A DNA stretch of 64,000 nucleotides from NCBI RefSeq assembly GCF_029868745.1, contig NZ_JARWOP010000354.1, forward strand, positions 1 to 64,000, written 5' to 3'. The notes beneath the pieces are model-generated. The model had not been told where the DNA came from. It saw only the letters and a program-made list of their open reading frames with translations, and ran no database searches. Source of the stretch: Nocardia wallacei (GTDB lineage: Bacteria; Actinomycetota; Actinomycetes; Mycobacteriales; Mycobacteriaceae). Each line of letters begins with the position of its first letter. Position 1 is the first letter of the stretch. A program made the translations under genes and the position numbers. Shown one piece after another: positions 16,879 through 24,991 of the stretch.

Positions 16879-18963
16879 ATGGAGCCCGTGACTACGACCG
16901 AGCTGCGGGAATCCGCCGAGGCACTGCTGCGGGAGCTGGCGGGCCCGCGGGCGCGGCTGCGGGAGGACCAGTGGACGGCGATCGAGGCGCTGGTGGTGCA
17001 GCGGCGCCGGGCACTGGTGGTGCAGCGCACCGGATGGGGCAAGTCGGCGGTGTATTTCATCGCCGCCAAGCTGCTGCGGCGCGACGGGCGGGGCCCGACG
17101 GTCATCGTGTCGCCGCTGCTGGCGCTGATGCGCAATCAGGTGGCGTCCGCGCGTCGCGCCGGCGTGGTCGCGGCCACCATCAACTCCGGCAACGTCACCG
17201 AGTGGGACGATATCCACGCACAGGTGGCAGCGGGCGAGGTCGATGTGCTGCTGGTCAGCCCGGAGCGGTTGAACAACCCGGATTTCCGTGACGCGGTGCT
17301 GCCGAAGCTCGCCGCCGACGCGGGCCTGGTCGTGATCGACGAGGCACATTGCGTCTCCGACTGGGGCCACGACTTCCGTCCGGACTACCGCCGCATCCGC
17401 ACCTTGATCGCGGACCTCGGCAGCGAGGTCCCGGTCCTGGCCACCACCGCCACCGCGAACGATCGGGTCGTCACCGACGTATCCAGCCAGATCGGCACCG
17501 ACACCCTCGTGCTGCGCGGCGCGCTGGACCGCGAGTCGCTGCACCTGTCGGTGGTCCGCATCGACGATGCCGTACAGCGCACCGCCTGGCTGGGCAAGCA
17601 CCTGCACGAGCTGCCCGGTTCCGGAATCATCTACACGCTGACCGTGGCCGCCGCGCACGACCTGGCCGACCTGCTCGCCACGCAGGGCCACCGCGTCGCC
17701 GCCTACACGGGGCAGACCGACACGGCCGAGCGGGAGTTGCTCGAACAAGCCCTGTTGGACAACGAGGTCAAGGCCTTGGTCGCCACGTCGGCGCTGGGCA
17801 TGGGTTTCGACAAGCCGGATCTGGGTTTCGTCGTACATCTCGGCGCGCCGTCCTCCCCCATCGCCTATTACCAGCAGGTGGGCCGCGCGGGCCGCGGCAC
17901 CGAACGCGCCAAGGTGCTGCTGCTGCCCGGCCCGGAGGACCGCCGCATCTGGAGCTACTTCGCGTCGGTGGCGTTCCCGCGCGACCACGTGGTGCGGTCC
18001 GTGCTCGAGGTACTCGATCGCGAGCGCGCGCAATCGACGGCCGCGCTGGAACCGCTGGTCGAGCTGAACCGTTCGCGCCTCGAGATGGTGCTGAAGGTGC
18101 TGGATGTGGACGGCGCGGTGCGGCGGGTGCGCGGCGGCTGGATCGCCACCGGCGTCCCGTGGGTCTACGACACCGAACGCTACGAACGCCTCTCGACCGC
18201 GCGCGAGACCGAACAGCAGGCCATGATCGACTACCAGGCGACCAGCGAGTGCCGGATGAATTTCCTGCGCCGCCAGCTCGACGATCCCGCCTTGGGCGAG
18301 GCGGGCTGCGGGCGCTGCGACAACTGCACCGGCTCCCGTCTCGACACCACCGTCGGCACCGACGAGCTGACCGCCACCCGCGCCCGGCTCGACCGCCCCG
18401 GCATCGATCTCGCTCCGCGCAAGCAGTGGCCGACGGGGATGTCGAAACTGGGAATCCCGTTGTCGGGCAAGATCAGCGAGGGCGCGCAGACGGGACGTGT
18501 GCTGGGCCGCCTCAGCGATCTGGCGTGGGGCAAACGCCTGCGCGCCCTGCTCGACGGCCCGGACGAACCCGTCCCCGACCACATCGTGCAGGCGTGCATC
18601 ACCGTGCTGCGCGAATGGGACTGGGACCAGCGCCCGACCGCGGTCATGGCCCTGGAGTCGCCGACGCATCCCCGCCTGACCGCCGACCTGTCGGCTCGGC
18701 TCGCCCACATCGGCCGCCTGCGTGACCTCGGCATCCTGCGCACCCGGCCCGATCGGGCGCCGGTGTCGGCCGCCAACTCGGCGCACCGCGTCGCCGCGCT
18801 GTTCGACTCCTGGGAGCCGCCCGACCTGTCCGCCGCCGACGGCCCGATCCTGCTGGTCGACGCGCTCACCGACACCGGCTGGACCTTCACGCTGGCCGCC
18901 CGCACGCTGCGGCTGGCCGGGGCTCCGGCGGTACTGCCGTTCGCCTTGGCGACACCCACCTGA
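16879..18963 (+). CDS. rqlH: RecQ-like DNA helicase with C-terminal phosphoribosyltransferase-like domain (RqlH clade)
   Basis: The predicted protein has 694 residues. Superfamily 2 helicase core: Walker A GWGKS (52-56), DEAH at 154-157 with the RecQ aromatic-rich HCVSDWGHDFRPDY, and motif VI QVGRAGRG. A four-cysteine zinc region follows (Cys near 458 and CGRCDNC near 476-482). The RQC and HRDC domains of E. coli RecQ are missing. Instead a region ends in ILLVDALTDTGWTFTLAAR (about 656-674), a PRPP-binding-loop-like segment. This is the layout described for M. smegmatis RqlH, a 3'-5' translocase and helicase. It is followed 43 bp later by the primase-polymerase gene, suggesting a repair role. 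Confidence 0.9.
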   Translation: MEPVTTTELRESAEALLRELAGPRARLREDQWTAIEALVVQRRRALVVQRTGWGKSAVYFIAAKLLRRDGRGPTVIVSPLLALMRNQVASARRAGVVAATINSGNVTEWDDIHAQVAAGEVDVLLVSPERLNNPDFRDAVLPKLAADAGLVVIDEAHCVSDWGHDFRPDYRRIRTLIADLGSEVPVLATTATANDRVVTDVSSQIGTDTLVLRGALDRESLHLSVVRIDDAVQRTAWLGKHLHELPGSGIIYTLTVAAAHDLADLLATQGHRVAAYTGQTDTAERELLEQALLDNEVKALVATSALGMGFDKPDLGFVVHLGAPSSPIAYYQQVGRAGRGTERAKVLLLPGPEDRRIWSYFASVAFPRDHVVRSVLEVLDRERAQSTAALEPLVELNRSRLEMVLKVLDVDGAVRRVRGGWIATGVPWVYDTERYERLSTARETEQQAMIDYQATSECRMNFLRRQLDDPALGEAGCGRCDNCTGSRLDTTVGTDELTATRARLDRPGIDLAPRKQWPTGMSKLGIPLSGKISEGAQTGRVLGRLSDLAWGKRLRALLDGPDEPVPDHIVQACITVLREWDWDQRPTAVMALESPTHPRLTADLSARLAHIGRLRDLGILRTRPDRAPVSAANSAHRVAALFDSWEPPDLSAADGPILLVDALTDTGWTFTLAARTLRLAGAPAVLPFALATPT

Positions 18964-19006
18964 TTCACTCTGCCCGCGGCGATGATCACCGACTATCGTC
19001 GGACCG

Positions 19007-19972
19007 ATGGCCGGCAAGTCTGGCTCGCCGGCGGTCGAGCTGACCGTCGGGGAGCGCACGGTACGAGTGTCGAATCCGGATCGGGTGTATTTCCCCGAGT
19101 CCGGGGCGACCAAGCTCGACCTGGTGCAGTACTACCTGAGCGTCGGTGATGGGATCGTCAACGCGCTGCGGGACCGGCCGTGCATGCTGCACCGGTTTCC
19201 GAAGGGGCTGCCGGGCGGGAAGGTGCACCAGAAGCGGCTGCCCGCGGGCGCGCCGGAGTGGATTCCGACCGTGCGGGTCTACTTCCCCCGCTACGGTCGC
19301 ACCGCCGACGAACTGTGCGTGAGCGAACTCGCCGACATCATCTGGGCCGTGCAGATGTCGACGGTGGAGTTCCACCCCTGGAATTCGCGGCGCTTCGACA
19401 CCGAGAAACCCGACGAGTGGCGCATCGACCTGGATCCCATGCCGGACTGCCCGTTCTCGCGCGTGCAACGGGTGGCCGGTGTGGTGCGCGAGGTGCTCGG
19501 CGAACTCGGCGCGGTCGGCTGGCCGAAGACCTCCGGCGGCAAGGGATTACACGTCTACGTGCGGATCGCCCCGGACCACGGCTTCCAAGACGTGCGCCGC
19601 GCCGCCCTCGCCTTCGCCCGTGAGGTCGAGCGCCGCGCCCCCGAGGACGTCACCACGACCTGGTGGCGCCGCGACCGCGATCCGAAGATGTTGTTCGTCG
19701 ACTACAACCAGAACGCCCGCGACCACACCATCGCCGCCGCCTACTCGGTGCGCGGCGTTCCCGAGGCCACCGTCTCCACCCCCGTCCGGTGGGACGAGAT
19801 CCCCGACCTCGACCCGCGCGACTTCACCATCGCCACCGTCCCCGACCGCTACGCGAAACTGGGCGATCTCCACGCCGACATCGACAACACGGTCTTCGAC
19901 ATCAACCAGCTCCTGGAATGGGCCGATCGCGACAAGGTCGAAGTCGACCTCGACGATCCCCCCGAATCCTGA
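19007..19972 (+). CDS. LigD-type primase-polymerase (PolD/Prim-Pol family)
   Basis: The predicted protein has 321 residues. Archaeo-eukaryotic primase fold as in the polymerase domain of LigD: VYFPESGATKLDLVQYY, MLHRFPKGLPG, the metal-binding DLDPMPD near residue 140, SGGKGLHVYVRI, and WWRRDRDPKMLFVDYNQN with the third acidic residue. It is a stand-alone polymerase without ligase or phosphoesterase domains, like mycobacterial PolD1/PolD2, which add ribo- or deoxynucleotides and act in end-joining or gap repair. No ku gene lies in this window. It is probably co-transcribed with rqlH. Confidence 0.88.
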   Translation: MAGKSGSPAVELTVGERTVRVSNPDRVYFPESGATKLDLVQYYLSVGDGIVNALRDRPCMLHRFPKGLPGGKVHQKRLPAGAPEWIPTVRVYFPRYGRTADELCVSELADIIWAVQMSTVEFHPWNSRRFDTEKPDEWRIDLDPMPDCPFSRVQRVAGVVREVLGELGAVGWPKTSGGKGLHVYVRIAPDHGFQDVRRAALAFAREVERRAPEDVTTTWWRRDRDPKMLFVDYNQNARDHTIAAAYSVRGVPEATVSTPVRWDEIPDLDPRDFTIATVPDRYAKLGDLHADIDNTVFDINQLLEWADRDKVEVDLDDPPES

Positions 19973-20078
19973 CCCGCCCGGCCTCCCGCCACTCACATCC
20001 GCCCGCCGGGTACGGTCCCCCTTGGGCGGGCGTTCCCGGTACCGTGGCGCGCCCATCATGCGTAGAGGAGAGGTGCAC

Positions 20079-21014
20079 ATGTCCGCGGCTGCTGTTCGGA
20101 TCGCTCTCGGACCGGAGGCGACTGACCTGCTGGCGCAGGCCATCGGTGCGGGCGGGGCGGTGGTGGCGCCGCCGGCGGAGGCTCGGGCGCTGGTGTGGGA
20201 CGGCGGTCCGGCCGGGTTTCCGCGGGAGTTGCCCGCGGGAATCGAGTGGGTGCAGTTGTTCTCCGCCGGGGTCGAGGAGTGGTTCGACGCCGATATCTTC
20301 CGGCGACATCCGGATGTGGTGTTCACCTCGGCGGCGGGTGCTTTCGCGCGCAGCGTGGCCGAGCACGCGTTGCTGCTGCTCCTCGCGGGAGTCCGTTACC
20401 TGCCGGAGCACGTGCGCGCCCGCGGCTGGCGGCAGACCGACTTCTTCCCGCACATCGGGACGCTGCGCGGGGCTACGGTGACGATCATCGGCGCGGGCGG
20501 CATCGGACGGGAACTCGTCACGCTGCTGCACCCGTTCGGCGCGCGGGTGATCGCCGTGAATCGTTCCGGCACTCCGGTTTCCATGCCCGGCGTGGTGGAG
20601 ACCGTTGCGGCGCATCGTCTTGCGGACGTGTGGCCGCGCACCGATCACGTCGTCGTCGCCGCGCCCGCCACTCCCGAGACGCGCCACCTCGTCGGCAAAG
20701 CCGAACTCGCGCAGTTGCGGCCGACCTCGTGGGTGATCAACGTCGCGCGCGGCAGCCTGGTCGATACCGACGCGCTCGTGCAGGCCCTGCGGGACGGCGC
20801 CATCGGCGGAGCGGGCCTCGACGTGACCGACCCGGAGCCGCTCCCGGACGGGCATCCCCTGTGGGAACTACCGAATGCGATTGTCACACCACATGATTCG
20901 AACCCGCCGCACCTGCGCAACGCCGCGTTCGCCGAGCGCGTGCGCGACAACGTCACCCGTTTCGTCACCGGCCGTGACCTGATCGCCCGCGTCGACGTGG
21001 TTGCCGGATACTGA
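20079..21014 (+). CDS. D-isomer-specific 2-hydroxyacid dehydrogenase
   Basis: The predicted protein has 311 residues from ATG 20079, with GAGGAGAGG upstream. The NAD-binding Rossmann motif is GAGGIGREL (about residue 139). Catalytic set: Arg in INVARGSLVD, Glu in TDPEPLPDGHPLW, and His in IVTPHDSN. It lacks the extended ACT domain of SerA, so it resembles GhrA/phosphonate-type 2-hydroxyacid dehydrogenases that reduce small 2-oxoacids in the cytoplasm. It stands alone, about 100 bp after the primase gene; convergent with the hydroxylase gene. Confidence 0.88.
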   Translation: MSAAAVRIALGPEATDLLAQAIGAGGAVVAPPAEARALVWDGGPAGFPRELPAGIEWVQLFSAGVEEWFDADIFRRHPDVVFTSAAGAFARSVAEHALLLLLAGVRYLPEHVRARGWRQTDFFPHIGTLRGATVTIIGAGGIGRELVTLLHPFGARVIAVNRSGTPVSMPGVVETVAAHRLADVWPRTDHVVVAAPATPETRHLVGKAELAQLRPTSWVINVARGSLVDTDALVQALRDGAIGGAGLDVTDPEPLPDGHPLWELPNAIVTPHDSNPPHLRNAAFAERVRDNVTRFVTGRDLIARVDVVAGY

Positions 21015-21026
21015 ACTCCGGCTCGT

Positions 21027-21767
21027 TCACACCGCTCCGGACGCGTGCAACGTCTTGACCGTCGGCGAGGCGGGAATCGCGCCCGGGTCGGGGTGCGTAC
21101 CCAGGACTCGGTCGGCGGTGCCGGAGGTGGTGACCGTGAACCAGTAGTGCTCGTTCTTGAAGTGGTGCAGCCGGTGATTGCGCCGCACTGCCTGGAACAG
21201 TCGCGTACGGGGCTGGTAATCGGTGTGGATCAGGTAGTGGGACCACTCGTAGTTCAGTCCGAGCACACCGAGGACCACGAGGAAGGTCAGCCCGAGACCG
21301 AGGCGCGGGAACGCCAGCGCCGCAATGAGAATCAGGGCCGGAAGCAACCAGAGGAACGTCTGCCAGGGAATGAAACCCAGCGGCACGGCACGCGGATCGG
21401 CGTGATGCTCCCGATGTTTGCGGGCGAGCAGGCTGTCGACGGTCACCGGCCCCCATCGGCGCGGCCGCCAATGCAGCACGCACACGTGAATCACCCACTC
21501 CGCGAAGGGAAACGCGGCCAGCATCACCACCGGCAGCGCGGCATCGGTGAGCCGCCAGTCGCCGACCACCACCCGCGCGACCAGCGCCGCGACCAGCAGT
21601 CCGGCAATGATCCACGGTGACGGGCGGCGCGCGAACACCCGGAAGGCGCTGCCCAGCGTGACCTGCCGACGCCCCCGGCTCTCCTCGGCGGCCATCCTGC
21701 CGCGCGCCCGGCGATCGATGTCGGCCGCCCGGCCGCGACGCTCGCGTATCCGATCGATGACACTCAT
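21027..21767 (-). CDS. Fatty acid hydroxylase / sterol desaturase-superfamily membrane protein
   Basis: The predicted protein has 246 residues. The di-iron histidine clusters are clear: HVCVLH and HREHH (about residue 115), HYLIH, and HRLHHFKNEHYWF near the C-terminus. Several membrane helices lie between them. The enzyme probably hydroxylates or desaturates an acyl chain, carotenoid or sterol-like lipid with O2. The ATG overlaps the stop of the upstream GntR gene (ATGA), so the two are translationally coupled and the regulator probably controls it. Confidence 0.85.
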   Translation of the reverse strand: MSVIDRIRERRGRAADIDRRARGRMAAEESRGRRQVTLGSAFRVFARRPSPWIIAGLLVAALVARVVVGDWRLTDAALPVVMLAAFPFAEWVIHVCVLHWRPRRWGPVTVDSLLARKHREHHADPRAVPLGFIPWQTFLWLLPALILIAALAFPRLGLGLTFLVVLGVLGLNYEWSHYLIHTDYQPRTRLFQAVRRNHRLHHFKNEHYWFTVTTSGTADRVLGTHPDPGAIPASPTVKTLHASGAV

Positions 21768-22489
21768 TGCGGTTCCTCCTCGAGCCGACGCAGCATCGCG
21801 TCGAATTCCGTTGCCGCCAAGGACAGCAGCGCGTGCGCGGCCTCCTGGGCGGCGGTGCGCGCACCGGCGTGGATCGCCTCGGCCAGCGCGCGATAGCGAT
21901 CGATCCGGCTCACCTCGGCCGCCATCACCGACGCCAGCGCCGCGAGGGCGGGCTCGTAGACCGCGCGCAGGTTGTTGAACAGCAGCCGGTACACGATCGA
22001 ATCGGCGGCGTCCACCACGTGGTCCCAGAATTCGAGGGCCCAGACCTGCTGCCGCACCGGATCCGACTCGGCCGCAAGCTTTTCCAGCGCCTCCCCCAAC
22101 TCGGGCGCGAGCGTGGCGCCGGCACGATCGGCCGCCAGTCCGGCGACCTCGCGTCCCATCGCCAGCCGCGCCTCCAGAATGCTGCGGATCACCGCGTGGT
22201 CGAGTTCGCCTCGGCGCAGGATGAGCCGGGGCAGCATGTCGACCCCCGCGGAACGCCGGAAGTCGCGGATCGTGGTCGCCCCGCCCTGGCGCACCTCGAC
22301 CAGACCGGTGTGCGCCAGCCGCTGCAACGCCTCCCGCACCGTCGGCCGCGACACGCCGAGCACCTCGGCCAGCTGCCGCTCGGCGGGCAGAGTCGCCCCC
22401 GGCGCCAGCTCACCGTCCAGTACCTCGTCGACGAGCTGGTCGAACACCGTGTCGGGAACTGTCCGCCGATCGATTCGCTGCAGGGCCAT
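21764..22489 (-). CDS. GntR-family regulator, FadR/FCD subfamily
   Basis: The predicted protein has 241 residues. The winged helix contains LPAERQLAEVLGVSRPTVREALQ (residues about 35-57, here given as a description). The all-helical FCD ligand domain (about 80-235) contains the metal-binding Asp/His pattern including FWDHVVDAAD. These proteins sense acyl-CoA or organic acids. The upstream palindrome TGGTCAGACCA fits the FadR-subfamily operator TGGTNNNACCA, suggesting autoregulation together with the overlapping hydroxylase gene. Confidence 0.9.
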   Translation of the reverse strand: MALQRIDRRTVPDTVFDQLVDEVLDGELAPGATLPAERQLAEVLGVSRPTVREALQRLAHTGLVEVRQGGATTIRDFRRSAGVDMLPRLILRRGELDHAVIRSILEARLAMGREVAGLAADRAGATLAPELGEALEKLAAESDPVRQQVWALEFWDHVVDAADSIVYRLLFNNLRAVYEPALAALASVMAAEVSRIDRYRALAEAIHAGARTAAQEAAHALLSLAATEFDAMLRRLEEEPQ

Positions 22490-22525
22490 GCGCCGACAGT
22501 AGAACCGGATTGGTAAGAGGTCAAG

Positions 22526-22536
22526 TGGTCAGACCA
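22526..22536. promoter_or_regulatory. FadR-subfamily operator TGGTCAGACCA
   Basis: A perfect 11-bp dyad, TGGTC A GACCA, lies 36 bp upstream of the GntR start. It matches the known FadR-subfamily consensus TGGTNNNACCA. Confidence 0.6.
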
Positions 22537-22640
22537 GTGCGGATCCAGCGCGCCGGTACCGCTCGATCAGGGCCTGCACGGCCGCCACCTGCGCGCGTTC
22601 GTCGGTCCGCTGCGCTAGCGGTTCACCGTCGCTCGAAAAG
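22529..22640 (-). pseudogene. Possible 3' remnant of a coding frame
   Basis: On the minus strand a frame overlapping the end of the permease gene reads DGEPLAQRTDERAQVAAV then QALIERYRRAGSALV and a stop at 22529. It has coding-like composition but no credible start. It may be the tail of a gene lost next to the permease, or chance. Low confidence. Confidence 0.2.
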
Positions 22641-23381
22641 CACTGCGGCGCCGAGGAACCCGGCGGCGGCCAGTGCCAGGCACCACACCACCGCCACCAG
22701 CGGGCTCGTCCCCACCGCGGTCCCGGCGAGCAGGCCGCGGAGGGTGGCGACGACGGGCGTCGCGGGTTGGTGGTCGGCGAAACCCCGCAGCCAGGACGGC
22801 ATGGTCGCGGTCGGGACGAACGCGCTGCTCACGTAGGGGATGAACATGATCGCGTAGGTGAAGCCGCCCGCCGCTTCCGGATTGCGGGCCAGCAGGCCGA
22901 GCGCGATCGCGATCCAGGCGACGGCGTGCACGAACAGCAGGATCACGCCGAGCGCCGCCGCCCACGCGAGCGGCCCGGCGTGCGGCCGGAAGCCGAGCGC
23001 GACCGCCGCGACCAGCACGATGGCGATCACCCCGGAATTGCGCAGCACCCCCTCGCCCACATGTCCCGCCAACAGCGCCTGCCGGAACGCGGGCAGCGTC
23101 CGGAACCGCTCGATCGCCCCGCCCTGCACGTCGCGCGCCACCGCGGTCGCCGTAATCGAGGCCCCGAACCCCGTGCACAACAGGATGATTCCCGGCACGG
23201 CATACGCCACGTAGGGCATGTCGACCTGGATCGCGCCCCCGAACACATACACGAACAGCAGCATGACCAGAACCGGCAACAGCATCGAGATGAGCAACGT
23301 ATCCCGGTCCCGCACAGTCCGCCGCAAACACCGCCGCACCATCACCCACGAATCCACCCCCGCCCCCACGATCACCCCCAT
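22623..23381 (-). CDS. ABC-2 type transporter permease (DrrB-like), without adjacent ATPase
   Basis: The predicted protein has 252 residues from ATG 23381; a GTG at 23411 would add ten. Six membrane helices are predicted, with the family features VRRCLRRTVRDRDTLL at the first cytoplasmic segment, VPGIILLCTGFG, and the long loop WLRGFADHQPATPVVATLRG, the signature of DrrB/NodJ-type drug or lipid exporters. Such permeases need an ATPase, normally encoded immediately upstream. None is present: upstream lie a REP-like repeat and then a glycosyltransferase gene on the same strand. It may export the product of the neighbouring glycosyltransferases, or be a relic. Confidence 0.8.
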   Translation of the reverse strand: MGVIVGAGVDSWVMVRRCLRRTVRDRDTLLISMLLPVLVMLLFVYVFGGAIQVDMPYVAYAVPGIILLCTGFGASITATAVARDVQGGAIERFRTLPAFRQALLAGHVGEGVLRNSGVIAIVLVAAVALGFRPHAGPLAWAAALGVILLFVHAVAWIAIALGLLARNPEAAGGFTYAIMFIPYVSSAFVPTATMPSWLRGFADHQPATPVVATLRGLLAGTAVGTSPLVAVVWCLALAAAGFLGAAVLFERR

Positions 23382-23476
23382 CCGCCGCCCCCCGGCCCCG
23401 CAACACCCCACCGACCCGTTACCACCACCACGCCACCCCGGTCCACCGTCATCACCCGACCACTACGACCCACTGC

Positions 23477-23553
23477 CGTCATCCCGGCATGCTTCTGGCC
23501 GGTACCCACCGTGGCCAGATCTGGATCCCGGCCAAATGCGTGCCGGGATGACG
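23477..23553. repeat. REP-like inverted repeat
   Basis: Arms of 26 nt at 23477-23502 and 23528-23553 are inverted copies with three mismatches, built on CGTCATCCCGGCA and TGGCCGG, around a 25-bp loop. A further partial copy, CCGGGATGACGGGA, lies near 23600-23613. The core resembles repetitive extragenic palindromes found many times in actinobacterial genomes. It lies in the gap between the orphan permease and the glycosyltransferase. Confidence 0.7.
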
Positions 23554-23649
23554 GGATGCGCGTCCGGATCTCGCGACACATCCGGACCTCGGAACACGTC
23601 CGGGATGACGGGACGCGATGGCGGAGACGCGGGAGCGCTCGGGCCCGGC

Positions 23650-24930
23650 TCATCGGCCCGCGGACTCGACGATGTCGGCCGTGCGTGTGGTCGCGTCGTC
23701 GTTCGAGTTCAGCTGCACCGCGAGGTCTTTGGCGCGGGTGGCGAATTCCGGGCGCTGGATGCGGCGCAGGCCCGCGGCGAGCCGATCGCGGTCCAGCCGC
23801 TGGAAGCTCACGTGTGCGCCGACCCCGAGGCGCTCTACCTGCGCGCCCCACATCGGCTGGTCGAACGACACCGAGCACACCATGGTCGGCAGCCCGGCGC
23901 GCAGTGACTCGAAGGTGGTGCCGATGCCCCCGTGGTGGACGGCGGCGGCGCACAGCGGGAACACCAGGTCGTGGGCGAGCGGGCCCACCACCCGGATGTG
24001 CGGGCCGGTTTCGGCGTTCGCGGCGTCGAGATCGCTCCACCCGGCGCTGACCAGACCGCGCAGCCCGAGTTCGGCGCACACCTCGGTCACCATCGCCAGC
24101 ACCGCGTGGGTGTCGCGGATCGGCATGCTGCCGAAGCCGAAGTACACCGGCGGCGCATCCTCTCGCAGCCAGGACATCAGGTCGGTGTGGCCGTCGGCCA
24201 GTTCGCCGACCGCCTCGCGCGCCGTGCGCTCCAGCGGCAGGAAACCCACGAACGGCCGCCGCGGACCCCACTGCTCGGGCAGGCCGGGTACCAGCGCGGC
24301 GTCGTAGATCTGCACCTCGGGCACATTGTCACGGGCCAGCTCGGCGGCGGTGCTCGCGGTGGTGCGCGGCAGACCCAGCTCCCGGCGCAGCCGGTTCAGA
24401 TAGCGCATGAACACGACGCGGCGCAGATTCTCCGCCACCGCCCAGGTCGCCCGGTTGATCGCGGCCGGAGGACGCCAGTGCGGCGGCAGCGCGCCGGGAA
24501 ACGGGTAGGCCGCGTTGGCGCGCGACGGAAATCCGTGCAGCGACACCATCGGCACCCCGGCCGCCTCCGCCACCGCGTGCGCCCGATCCTCGGTGAGCAA
24601 CGTGGACACGATCACCTCGGCGCCGGCGCACACATCGATCACCTCCCGGTTCATCCGATCGGCGTAGTCGGCCATCTGCTTGCCGACCAGCTGCATGAGC
24701 CGGAAGCTGCTCCCCGCGGCCAGCGCCCGCTGCCCCTCCGCCGAGGAGTACAGCTGTTGCACGTCCGGGCCGCAGCTCTGCGCCGGGAGCCCGGCGCGGG
24801 TGGCGAAGTCGACCAGATTCGGCGGGGCGCCCAGCCGGACGTCGTGGCCGCGCCGCCGCAGTTCCAGCCCCAGCGCGACAGCCGGTTGCACGTCACCGCG
24901 CGTCCCCGTCAACGGGATCGCCACCTTCAT
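23650..24930 (-). CDS. GT1-family glycosyltransferase (sterol/macrolide GT-like)
   Basis: The predicted protein has 426 residues from ATG 24930, which has AAGGAG nearby; the longer frame to 25011 is unlikely. The N-terminal acceptor domain opens MKVAIPLTGTRGDVQP, the hallmark of UDP-sugar glycosyltransferases acting on sterols, glycopeptides and macrolides. The C-terminal nucleotide-sugar motif reads PLCAAAVHHGGIGTTFESL followed by GLPTMVCSVSFDQPMW, matching the GT1 HGG-T and D/NQP patterns. It probably glycosylates a lipophilic acceptor. It is divergent from the GT4-P450 fusion gene (62 bp between starts), suggesting one pathway. Confidence 0.88.
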   Translation of the reverse strand: MKVAIPLTGTRGDVQPAVALGLELRRRGHDVRLGAPPNLVDFATRAGLPAQSCGPDVQQLYSSAEGQRALAAGSSFRLMQLVGKQMADYADRMNREVIDVCAGAEVIVSTLLTEDRAHAVAEAAGVPMVSLHGFPSRANAAYPFPGALPPHWRPPAAINRATWAVAENLRRVVFMRYLNRLRRELGLPRTTASTAAELARDNVPEVQIYDAALVPGLPEQWGPRRPFVGFLPLERTAREAVGELADGHTDLMSWLREDAPPVYFGFGSMPIRDTHAVLAMVTEVCAELGLRGLVSAGWSDLDAANAETGPHIRVVGPLAHDLVFPLCAAAVHHGGIGTTFESLRAGLPTMVCSVSFDQPMWGAQVERLGVGAHVSFQRLDRDRLAAGLRRIQRPEFATRAKDLAVQLNSNDDATTRTADIVESAGR

Positions 24931-24991
24931 ACCGTCTCCTTCCCGATCGAACGTCCTCCCGCACCGTCCGCGCCACCCGTAGGGTGAGGGC

